Source: Planctomycetota bacterium (GTDB taxonomy: Bacteria > Planctomycetota > UBA11346). From it: 15,060 bases of DNA. The position numbers and the translations under genes are program-made. The notes under the pieces were generated by a model. The model had not been told where the DNA came from. It saw only the letters and a program-made list of their open reading frames with translations, and searched no databases. The first letter of the stretch is position 1, and the number at the start of each line of letters is the position of its first letter. The stretch is taken from assembly GCA_024641365.1 (NCBI GenBank), contig JAHEDF010000036.1, positions 1 to 15,060 of the forward strand. The letters run 5' to 3'. Positions 7,161-13,926 of this stretch are shown here, piece after piece.

Positions 7161-8017
7161 TGGTAATTAAACGTATTTTATTGTTAGCCAAAACACCGCT
7201 GACAGAGCGTTTAGAACCCAGTATTTTGGCGCGCTTAGCACGCGGTGGCGCTGTCCATTTAGAGCGTCTTCAAATAGCTACAGAAACCCATCTACATACG
7301 TTACGAATTGTCCGAGAAACAATTAGCGCACATCGGATCAATGAAAAGAAAGTCCAGAATTTACATAACGATGATGCCATTGGAAAAGATTTAATAATTA
7401 CGGTCGGTGGTGATGGCACCGTATTAACTGCTAATGCCCTCGACTCAGATATTCCCATGATAACGGTTAACTCAGATCCAAATGGATCTGTCGGTATGTA
7501 TACGCGCTGCACTGCTGATAATTTTCCCGCGTTATTTAAGGCCTACTTAGCAGGCACTGCCGTATCTGAAGCCATACCTCGCTTACATATGTCCATTGAT
7601 AAAGGCACGCCCCGAGCCATTTTAAATGAGTGTCTTTTTGCTTCCGCAAATCCCGCCGCTATGAGTCGCTATGTGCTCATTGCTGGTGACAAACAAGAAT
7701 CACAACGATCGAGCGGCGTATGGGTGGCAACGGCAGCTGGTAGTACTGCCGCAATTCGCAGTGCTGGAGCTGAGCCAATGGATGCACACAATTCTGCATT
7801 GTTATTTCAAGTGCGAGAACCTTTTCAGGGGCGCGCACCGATGACATTACTGAGTGGACTGCAACAGCCACCAACTGGTTTATCACTGATGCCAGCTATG
7901 CCAGGAATAGCGGTATTTGTTGATGGACCACATTTTAAACGCAATGTTCCACCTGGCAGTGTGGTTACTTTTTCGGCGAGCCCCAAACCATTACAATTAT
8001 TAGGTCTGCCTCAGTAA
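7160..8017 (+). CDS. nadK: NAD kinase, divergent (NADK2-like motif)
   Basis: Phosphorylates NAD+ to NADP+. The 285-residue product carries the family signature VGGDGTVL (82-89), an Asn-Glu pair in LNECLF (155-160) and SSGVWVATAAGSTAAIRSAG (184-203), which corresponds to the DG-x-x-x-S/T-T-x-G-STAY nucleotide-binding stretch. The usual bacterial 'GxNxGxLGFL' loop is replaced by NSDPNGSVGMYT (104-115), which resembles the NSDP/NTDP loop of mitochondrial NADK2 and plant NADK3-type kinases as I recall them. The aromatic Tyr of GSTAY is Ala here. The start ATG shares one base with the dxr stop (TAATG). The family assignment is firm; use of ATP versus polyphosphate and NAD versus NADH preference cannot be told from sequence. 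Confidence 0.85.
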   Translation: MVIKRILLLAKTPLTERLEPSILARLARGGAVHLERLQIATETHLHTLRIVRETISAHRINEKKVQNLHNDDAIGKDLIITVGGDGTVLTANALDSDIPMITVNSDPNGSVGMYTRCTADNFPALFKAYLAGTAVSEAIPRLHMSIDKGTPRAILNECLFASANPAAMSRYVLIAGDKQESQRSSGVWVATAAGSTAAIRSAGAEPMDAHNSALLFQVREPFQGRAPMTLLSGLQQPPTGLSLMPAMPGIAVFVDGPHFKRNVPPGSVVTFSASPKPLQLLGLPQ

Positions 8018-8018
8018 T

Positions 8019-9257
8019 TTAAATTCCAGCGCGCGCACCTAATTTCGTTGCCTTGGGTATGACAATCATTTGCCACAACACACTTATGGCTGCCATTGCG
8101 ATCATAAAGACACTTAATCCTTTAATGCCGCCCAAGACAAATGACATAAAACAGCCAGCCAATAATGGTCCCAATGTATTACCAATTCCTAAAAATAATT
8201 CATGAAATGAAGCTGCTCTCCCTACGCCTGCTGGTAAACGTAAACTGTAATAAATGCTGCCAACATACGAGGCACCAAATCCAGTACCTATCAAACATCC
8301 GCCTACAGCAATTAACCAAGCATCAAACCAGCCCATAAACGCAATTGCCAATAAACAGCCACCGCCGATTAAAAAACCAATTTGACACCAATACAACGAC
8401 CACGGTCGCAAAATCCACCCGGTCCACGAACCGAGTATAATAAATACGGCTAAATAGCTGCCAGAATAAAACATTAAGGCAATACTTGCCAAATTCGTTG
8501 CCTCACTAACGGGCATGCGCACCGATAACCCTTTTTGTATTTGTGTGATTAATGCCATGCACATAATACAAGCAATAAATAAATTAACACGATACATCAG
8601 CGTTAATAATGGTAGGGCGGCATGCGGCGCACGATCTGGGGCGACTACGGCCACCGATTGTTGTGGTAAATTACGATAGCGCCACAAACCAATAACTACT
8701 AAAATAAATGCTGTTGCGGCCGTACCATAACCAACAATGCGTGGTGCTTCATCGAGCACACCAAAACTAAAAAAAGCCAGCAAATTACCTATCGCCCAAC
8801 CAATATTATAACGCCGAATTTTTTTATGTAATAATGGTGGCGGTCCACCTGCTGCACCTTCTGCATCTGAAAATAAACCAGCCGAACCTGGGAAAAATAA
8901 TGCGGCACCACCCATACTTGCCATAACAGCAATGACAGTCGCTGCGGGATGATCAGTTATTACCGCACACATGCAGCCAGCGACACCTAAACTTGCACCT
9001 AAAAGACCGCTGCGAGCACGTCCCCATTTGTCTGCTAATCTGCCACCAATTGTTACCACTCCTCCATAACATAAATTCGCTACGGTCGTAACGACGCCAA
9101 TTGAAAACGCAGACCATTCCCATGTAGTCCACCACGTCGTTCCCAACATTAATGCGAGAATACTACCAAGCGCTATTAACGCATTAAAGCATTGCAGTGC
9201 GATGAGTGGAGGCGGTTGCACGAGCCTGATACCGTCGTTGTCGGCGCAAAAGCGCAA
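8019..9257 (-). CDS. Major facilitator superfamily transporter
   Basis: A roughly 412-residue polytopic inner-membrane protein with about twelve hydrophobic segments in two halves, joined by a hydrophilic stretch around 194-215. GGRLADKWGRAR (71-82) is the MFS motif A between helices 2 and 3, and RYNIGWAIGNLLAF (149-162) resembles the helix-5 motif C region. No substrate can be inferred. The start is uncertain: the TTG at 9257 lacks a Shine-Dalgarno sequence, while a GTG at 9221 (removing 12 residues, still before helix 1) has an AGG only 3 nt upstream; no in-frame ATG keeps helix 1. It converges on nadK with a single base between the two stop codons. Upstream lies a long gene-free region. 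Confidence 0.85.
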   Translation of the reverse strand: MRFCADNDGIRLVQPPPLIALQCFNALIALGSILALMLGTTWWTTWEWSAFSIGVVTTVANLCYGGVVTIGGRLADKWGRARSGLLGASLGVAGCMCAVITDHPAATVIAVMASMGGAALFFPGSAGLFSDAEGAAGGPPPLLHKKIRRYNIGWAIGNLLAFFSFGVLDEAPRIVGYGTAATAFILVVIGLWRYRNLPQQSVAVVAPDRAPHAALPLLTLMYRVNLFIACIMCMALITQIQKGLSVRMPVSEATNLASIALMFYSGSYLAVFIILGSWTGWILRPWSLYWCQIGFLIGGGCLLAIAFMGWFDAWLIAVGGCLIGTGFGASYVGSIYYSLRLPAGVGRAASFHELFLGIGNTLGPLLAGCFMSFVLGGIKGLSVFMIAMAAISVLWQMIVIPKATKLGARAGI

Positions 9258-9411
9258 GACCGTTCAACGCTGACGCTCATCGCATTCCATTCAAAACTAT
9301 AGACATATTCACCTTTGATATAAGACCAACTGAAGTTCTGTTTTCCTGGTTGGGATTGGTATTGTCAGTGAAAACTTAAGACCTGTTACAAAACAGAAAT
9401 GATAAACGAGT

Positions 9412-9431
9412 TCCTGTCTAAAAGAACAGGA
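9412..9431. repeat. Inverted repeat TCCTGT-N8-ACAGGA
   Basis: A perfect 6-bp inverted repeat with loop CTAAAAGA. It could form a hairpin in RNA or be a dyad operator. It lacks a T-run on either side long enough to call a terminator. Confidence 0.4.
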
Positions 9432-9494
9432 TTGTCACCAATCGCGGTTGTGGTTTGTAAACTGACCATATTACTTTTTAGTTTACTCACCTTC

Positions 9495-9514
9495 CTAATA
9501 AAAACCCCTATTAG
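9495..9514. repeat. Inverted repeat CTAATA-N8-TATTAG
   Basis: A perfect 6-bp AT-rich inverted repeat with loop AAAACCCC, of the same 6/8/6 geometry as the repeat at 9412-9431, 64 bases away. As a hairpin it would be weak; as a protein-binding dyad it is plausible. Confidence 0.35.
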
Positions 9515-9925
9515 CAAATTGCAGTGATTATTTAATTTACTTAACGTAATGAGATAAGCCCATATTGAAATGCCGTTCGTAGATGCTCTTTGTTGATCAG
9601 GCGATAAATACATCGGTAAGATTAAGTGAGGCTTTCGTTGCTAAGCGGGGCTGAAATGTGTCAATTTGTATAACCGTATTTTAAAAACTTATTGCACTAG
9701 CGGCATGGGCTAAATCGACATGTAAGCGCATTGGGCATATTCAATCAAAGCTGAGCGATCCCCACTCTGACCCGACCGGCCGACGTCCTGCCAACTGCTA
9801 AAAACCTCCTTTTTCGTCCAGCTTTAGAGGCCTATACAGCGGATGCCACAGTCCTAGGCACTACGTCAGGTTCCAATCCACCAGGGGCTTGTGTCTCACG
9901 CCGCTTCCCTTCAAGTGGGCAGGTC

Positions 9926-10690
9926 ATGATCCTTGGCCTCATCAGTGATATTCACGGAAACCTGTCGGCATTAAATCAGGTGTTAGCTGACATGGAAGAA
10001 AACGGCGCAGAGCGGGTCATCTGCTTGGGCGATGTGGTCGGATACGGCCCATACCCCGGAGAATGCTTGGATTTAGTGCGCCGCTGTGGTGCTGTACTGA
10101 TGGGAAATCACGAAGAAGCATTATTATTTGGTGCAGAAAATTTTAATCCGCGTGCGAAGCGAGCGATTGATTGGACGCGCGACCATCTAAAGTCAGCAGG
10201 TGATGAAGTCACCCGCAAAAATCGCTGGCAAATTTTACAAAATTTACAATTACATGCGCAAGATGGGCCCTATTTATTTACCCATGCAAGCCCACGGCAA
10301 CCAACGCGTGAATATGTCATGCCGCGCGACATTGCGAATCCGGCAAAAATGCAGGAAATTTTTGCGCTCATTCAACATGTCTGTTTTGTTGGACATACAC
10401 ACATACCAGGTGTATTTTTAGAAGACCTTACCTTTACACCACCAACTGACTTATGGGGACACGCTTATTTTGTCGAACCAGGTGAAAAGGCATTGATCAA
10501 TATTGGTTCGGTTGGCCAGCCCCGCGATGGGGATACCCGCGCATCCTATTGTTTACTTGATACCGAAGTGTCGGCTCCACGGGTGGTTTTTAGGCGCGTG
10601 GAATACGACGTCGAATCAACAGCCAAGGCCATTGAGGCAAATAGTTACCTCGACAATTACCTAGCTGAACGACTACGCGTTGGTCGCTAA
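9926..10690 (+). CDS. Metallophosphoesterase, YfcE/MJ0936-like
   Basis: A 254-residue calcineurin-like phosphoesterase with the full two-metal site: DIHGN (8-12; Asp8, His10), GDVVGYGPYP (35-44; Asp36), GNHEE (60-64; Asn61, His62), THASP (119-123; His120) and GHTHIP (156-161; His157, His159). The later INIGSVGQPRDGD block is typical of the small single-domain branch, whose studied members hydrolyse phosphodiesters or phosphomonoesters, with true substrates often unknown. The ATG at 9926 follows GGGCAGGTC, an acceptable ribosome-binding site. It is likely a soluble cytoplasmic enzyme; no signal peptide or membrane segment is present. It is followed by a 239-base gap with hairpins, so it is probably not in the same transcript as the next gene. 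Confidence 0.9.
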   Translation: MILGLISDIHGNLSALNQVLADMEENGAERVICLGDVVGYGPYPGECLDLVRRCGAVLMGNHEEALLFGAENFNPRAKRAIDWTRDHLKSAGDEVTRKNRWQILQNLQLHAQDGPYLFTHASPRQPTREYVMPRDIANPAKMQEIFALIQHVCFVGHTHIPGVFLEDLTFTPPTDLWGHAYFVEPGEKALINIGSVGQPRDGDTRASYCLLDTEVSAPRVVFRRVEYDVESTAKAIEANSYLDNYLAERLRVGR

Positions 10691-10712
10691 CGGATCAGAC
10701 TCCCAGCAAAGT

Positions 10713-10736
10713 TGCGTTTCCTGACTCCCAAACGCA
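10713..10736 (+). terminator. Hairpin after the phosphoesterase gene, possible terminator
   Basis: TGCGTTT (10713-10719) and AAACGCA (10730-10736) form a perfect 7-bp stem with a 10-nt loop, 22 bases after the stop codon. There is no T-run downstream, so it may be an RNA 3'-end stabiliser or Rho-dependent site rather than an intrinsic terminator. The 8-base sequence GACTCCCA occurs at 10698 and again at 10723 within the loop and stem. Confidence 0.35.
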
Positions 10737-10759
10737 TAAATCTGCATGTGAGTTCACCC

Positions 10760-10788
10760 ATGAGCGACTGAGACATAAGTCGGTTCAT
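10760..10788. repeat. Imperfect hairpin in the phosphoesterase-phosphatase gap
   Basis: ATGA-g-CGACT pairs with AGTCG-gt-TCAT around an 8-nt loop (GAGACATA), giving 5 plus 4 base pairs with a small internal loop. No T-run follows. Function unknown; with the downstream hairpin it makes this 239-base gap unusually structured. Confidence 0.3.
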
Positions 10789-10874
10789 TTCCCGTGGTCC
10801 ACAAATGATCGCTGGGAATCTGCCTTTTCGTTTATCAAAAATACCGTCATTTGAGCTTCGAAGAATAACGTAAA

Positions 10875-10930
10875 CCCTAACCTATCCTGTGGTTGTCCGT
10901 TTCGTAGCGGATAGTAACGTAGGGATTCGA
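10875..10930 (+). promoter_or_regulatory. Hairpin that hides the ribosome-binding site of the SpoIIE gene
   Basis: CCCTA (10875-10879) and CTATCC (10882-10887) can pair with TAGGG (10920-10924) and GGATAG (10909-10914), giving an 11-bp two-part stem with a small internal loop and a 21-nt apical loop. AGGG (10921-10924), the only Shine-Dalgarno-like sequence 5 nt before the ATG at 10930, lies wholly in the outer stem. This would restrict translation unless the structure melts or is bound, as in RNA thermometers or protein/ligand-controlled leaders. The pairing is seen in the sequence; the regulatory role is inference. Confidence 0.4.
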
Positions 10931-13086
10931 TGGATTCCAGGGTACCCAAATCACGACCGAGCGGAAATCGCTTAAAGCCCCTCAGTTCATCTAAGGGGCC
11001 GCCCATCGTTCAGTTAATTAAACAAAAATTATCGAACGAACCATCTTGGGGCTACTTTGCTTTAAATGGTAAATGGATTTGCCCCTATTGTTTGTCTTCT
11101 GTAAATAAACGCTCAGGTCGTAGTCGCGAAGATTCCATTTCTGTTCATTTAGATACATGCCGTGGGTTTGGAAATGGACATGGACAAATACAACAAGTCG
11201 AAGTCATTGCACGCAGGCAACAATTTGAAAATTTAATACATCTTGCTGATTCAGACCCTGCGTGGCGCGTCTATGATCAAACCGGTTCATGGTATTGTCC
11301 TGCTTGTTTAGATCGCATAGCGAGTGTGCGCATTCAAGGTGGTCAATTAACGAGTTTCGTTTACCAAGCGATGGCTGAACATTTAAGTCGTTGCGGAGCC
11401 TATTTACGTGGAGCGCGGCCAAGCCCTGAAGACGTACAACGTGCACGTGATCGTGCCATTCGCTTTCCAGCACTGCTACAAACATTGCAGCAAAATTTAC
11501 AATTTCCTTCGTGGCGCTATTTAGACGCCATGGGATTATGGGTGTGCCCATGTTGTCTAAAACATGTACCGCGTGTTCGCATCGCGAAAGACACTGATTG
11601 GGGTCGAGCACCCGAACATATTGCCCAACATTTATTGCAAGAATGCGCCGCTTACGCCAACGATCCTAATGCAGTGCAACCGGAAAATGTTGTGCGCGAC
11701 GCAGCAGCTGCATCTGTGCCAGTCATGCAACCATCTGGCCTACAACGCACACCGCTCCCAGGAGGCATGGTGTCGCCTCCTTCTAATCGCACACCAGCAC
11801 TTGGTAACTCAATTCCTCAAGCTCGTTCGGCCACACCCTCTGGCAATGTGCGCATCGATCCAGGAATGACACCACCAATTGCTAAACCAATTACTGGCAG
11901 TGGTCGGTATCCTCTAACGCCGCCTGGCACATCACGTTTTCCATCTGGACATACTCCTATAGGAATGCGCCGCACCGATACGACTCCGACTGGTGCGCCA
12001 CCTGTTAATGCACCGCATACAAATACACCAACTAACGATAATACACCGAAATGGTCACCACCCAAAGGGTCAGCATCAATTTCACCGCCCATCAATAAGG
12101 CGCCTGAATCAGATCAGAAAAAAAATAATAAAGATGATACCTTATTCGGTAAATTGCCTGAGGACTTCTTAAATGCGACTTCGTTAGGTGGACTTGATGA
12201 AGCAAATGACGGCCATGACAGCATAGAGCCAGCAATTAGTCTCCCTGCTGACGATAATACTAGTTCAGATAGTGATGAAGAACGACAGGCATTTAACTGG
12301 ATGGATGAAGCCGAAAACCATGAACCAGATTCTGTTTCAATTCCCACCCCAGAACGCACCGACATGATCAAAGCTGTTGCGGTACAACAGGGATTAATGC
12401 AAAAACCGCCCGACATTCCTGGGTATTCGTTTGGCGCATGTTATGAAGCCTGTTCCGATATTAGTGGTGATTTTTATCAATTTATTCGCTTACCAGATGG
12501 GCGGGTCGGCTTTGCTTTAGGTGACGTCAGTGGGCATGGTGTGCAAGCTGGTCTTATTATGTCCATGGCGAAGAAGACATTCGAAATTTATGCTTCTATG
12601 GGCATGTCTCCTGCAGAAACACTGAGTAAGGTTAATGATTCGATTGCTCGTGATTTAGGTGGAAAATTATTTATTTCTATGGTGTATGCCTTGCTGGATC
12701 CGACACAGCGCACCATAACCTGGGCACGCGCCGGACATAATCCAAGCATACGTTTTAATCCTGATGATGGTGAAATCGAAGAAATAAAACCTCCGGGTAT
12801 GGTCGTTGGCATGAAGAGTGGCCCTATGTTCGCAAATAGTATAAAAGAACAAGTGACAAGCGTTCGCTCTGGTGATATTATTTTACTCTATACGGATGGC
12901 ATCACTGAAACTATGAATTTACAACAAGAGGAATTTGAAACAGATCGCCTTTTTGATGTCATTAAAAAATTCGGCTCAGAAGGCCCTGATGTATTAGTAA
13001 GTCGTATTATGGAAATTATTCGTCACTTCCGTGGCCCCCAACCACCTAGTGATGATGCGACTTTACTCGCTTTGCGTGTGGATTAA
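10930..13086 (+). CDS. Triple zinc-finger/SpoIIE-type PP2C phosphatase fusion
   Basis: A 718-residue soluble protein. Residues 28-243 hold three repeats, each with a helix, a Pro-x-W or Pro-Ala-W, a G-x-W and the pattern CPxC...HLxxC. Likely zinc ligands are Cys51/Cys54/His73/Cys77, Cys123/Cys126/His151/Cys155 and Cys206/Cys209/His234/Cys239 (the last with one extra residue). Residues 265-395 are Pro/Thr/Ser-rich and low-complexity, 396-475 acidic; both are probably disordered. Residues 495-718 form a SpoIIE/RsbU-like phosphatase: SDISGDFYQ (509-517; Asp510 and Asp514), GDVSGHG (531-537; Asp532), AGHNP (601-605), LLYTDGITE (652-660; Asp656) and SDDATLLALR (707-716). Metal-binding aspartates are present, so it should be active. 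Such enzymes dephosphorylate anti-anti-sigma (STAS) proteins in partner switching. The ATG has AGGG 5 nt upstream. I know of no named family with this finger array. Confidence 0.88.
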   Translation: MDSRVPKSRPSGNRLKPLSSSKGPPIVQLIKQKLSNEPSWGYFALNGKWICPYCLSSVNKRSGRSREDSISVHLDTCRGFGNGHGQIQQVEVIARRQQFENLIHLADSDPAWRVYDQTGSWYCPACLDRIASVRIQGGQLTSFVYQAMAEHLSRCGAYLRGARPSPEDVQRARDRAIRFPALLQTLQQNLQFPSWRYLDAMGLWVCPCCLKHVPRVRIAKDTDWGRAPEHIAQHLLQECAAYANDPNAVQPENVVRDAAAASVPVMQPSGLQRTPLPGGMVSPPSNRTPALGNSIPQARSATPSGNVRIDPGMTPPIAKPITGSGRYPLTPPGTSRFPSGHTPIGMRRTDTTPTGAPPVNAPHTNTPTNDNTPKWSPPKGSASISPPINKAPESDQKKNNKDDTLFGKLPEDFLNATSLGGLDEANDGHDSIEPAISLPADDNTSSDSDEERQAFNWMDEAENHEPDSVSIPTPERTDMIKAVAVQQGLMQKPPDIPGYSFGACYEACSDISGDFYQFIRLPDGRVGFALGDVSGHGVQAGLIMSMAKKTFEIYASMGMSPAETLSKVNDSIARDLGGKLFISMVYALLDPTQRTITWARAGHNPSIRFNPDDGEIEEIKPPGMVVGMKSGPMFANSIKEQVTSVRSGDIILLYTDGITETMNLQQEEFETDRLFDVIKKFGSEGPDVLVSRIMEIIRHFRGPQPPSDDATLLALRVD

Positions 13087-13090
13087 TTTT

Positions 13091-13177
13091 ATGCGTAAAT
13101 TATTCACTAATACAATTTTAAATCAGCGTTTATGCTTCGCGCAATTCCATGTGCCAACTTGGAGACTGTACTTGTGA
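13091..13177 (+). CDS. Possible 28-residue leader peptide or small ORF
   Basis: An ATG 4 nt after the stop of the SpoIIE gene opens a 28-codon frame (MRKLFTNTIL...WRLYL) that ends in TGA overlapping a GTG by 4 nt (GTGA, 13174-13177). That GTG is the preferred start of the PP2C gene. The overlap has the same geometry as the ATGA junctions elsewhere here, which suggests it may be translated and couple the two genes. There is no strong ribosome-binding site, and the peptide resembles nothing I recognise, so it may also be chance. Confidence 0.25.
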   Translation: MRKLFTNTILNQRLCFAQFHVPTWRLYL

Positions 13178-13908
13178 AATTAGAAATGGCTGCATTAACC
13201 CACCGCGGTCGTGTGCGAGACCACAACGAAGATTCGTTGTATTTTGATATTCGAGACCGTGTCATGATTGTTTGTGATGGCATGGGTGGACACGCTGGCG
13301 GACACATTGCCAGTGAATTAGCCGTCCAAGTTGTTTCGAATGGTTTGCGACAATTACGGGCAGCTGACTGGAATGATGAAGATCGTGTCATCGATTCAAT
13401 GAAGGCGGCGGTATTCGGTGCCAATGATCATATTTTAAGTCGCTCGCGTGTTGAGGTCGAATTATCAGATATGGGTACGACGATAGTTGGCTGTGCCTTT
13501 ATGAAAGATCGTGTCATCACAGTTAATGTTGGTGATAGCAGAATTTATCGCATTAGCACAGACACGATCGAGCAAGTGAGTGAAGATCATAGTTTAGTTG
13601 CCGAGCGTATACGTGCCGGATTACTTGACCCTGATAGCGATGAAGCTGCTTTATTAGGAAATATTGTGACACGTGCTTTAGGCATGGAACAGGTCACTAT
13701 TGATATCACTGTTGAAGATTTAGTAGCAGGCGACGTCTATTTATTATGCAGCGATGGTTTATCAGACCTCGTCACTGATGAGGACATGTTTCATATTGTT
13801 GATCAAAGTGGTAATTTAGAGCAAGCCTGTATCGCCTTAGTTGATCTCGCTAATCAACGTGGTGGCATTGATAATATTACTGTCGCTTTAGCACGCGCAC
13901 TCCACTAA
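13174..13908 (+). CDS. PP2C-type serine/threonine protein phosphatase
   Basis: A stand-alone PppC/Stp-like phosphatase that would reverse Ser/Thr kinase phosphorylation in the cytoplasm. The frame is open from an ATG at 13132, but the GTG at 13174 is preferred: GGAG lies 9 nt upstream and the 244-residue product starts MKLEMAALTHRGRVRDHNED, the usual position of the first PP2C motif. Metal-binding and catalytic motifs (numbered from that start): Arg15 and Asp20 in RDHNED, CDGMGGH (34-40; Asp35), DMGTT (99-103), VGDSRIYR (119-126; Asp121), CSDGLSDLV (192-200; Asp194) and DNITV (233-237; Asp233). All are intact. It follows the zinc-finger SpoIIE gene and precedes an isochorismatase-fold gene by 18 nt, so the three are probably co-transcribed. 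No kinase lies in the window. Confidence 0.9.
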   Translation: MKLEMAALTHRGRVRDHNEDSLYFDIRDRVMIVCDGMGGHAGGHIASELAVQVVSNGLRQLRAADWNDEDRVIDSMKAAVFGANDHILSRSRVEVELSDMGTTIVGCAFMKDRVITVNVGDSRIYRISTDTIEQVSEDHSLVAERIRAGLLDPDSDEAALLGNIVTRALGMEQVTIDITVEDLVAGDVYLLCSDGLSDLVTDEDMFHIVDQSGNLEQACIALVDLANQRGGIDNITVALARALH

Positions 13909-13926
13909 TATTTTCATGAGGTTTTC

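Larger units (their letters stand above)
9258..9925. other. Long intergenic region without a convincing gene
   Basis: This 668-base stretch lies between divergent genes and must contain promoters for the MFS gene (minus) and the phosphoesterase (plus). I see no tRNA, no SRP/RNase P/tmRNA signature and no open frame with coding character. It contains two 6-bp inverted repeats with 8-nt loops (9412-9431, 9495-9514) and the palindrome AAAAACCTCCTTTTT (9800-9814). The last about 200 bases are visibly more GC-rich than the AT-rich middle (9461-9620). A short hairpin (stem about 9901-9906 with 9913-9918) sits directly before the phosphoesterase start and includes its GGG. Confidence 0.6.

Noticed and set aside
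9386..9613. 75-residue minus-strand open frame in the long intergenic region
   Set aside because: No Shine-Dalgarno sequence before its ATG, no recognisable motif, and it runs across both inverted repeats; coding character is poor.
9795..9816. CCTCCTTT as a possible 3' end of 16S rRNA
   Set aside because: The preceding conserved GGATCA and any rRNA helix are absent; only the anti-SD core matches.
9862..9885. GGTTCCAATCC, resembling a tRNA T-arm
   Set aside because: Flanking bases do not pair as a T-stem and no acceptor, D or anticodon arm can be drawn upstream.
11204..11611. 135-residue minus-strand open frame
   Set aside because: Antisense to the zinc-finger repeats, whose conserved Cys/His pattern proves the plus-strand frame.
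11564..11869. 101-residue plus-strand frame inside the SpoIIE gene
   Set aside because: Alternative frame of a continuous coding sequence; no independent start signal.
12114..12416. 100-residue minus-strand frame rich in Ser
   Set aside because: Shadow of the acidic, Ser/Asp-rich linker of the plus-strand protein.
13107..13424. 105-residue minus-strand frame
   Set aside because: Antisense to the PP2C gene, which has intact catalytic motifs.
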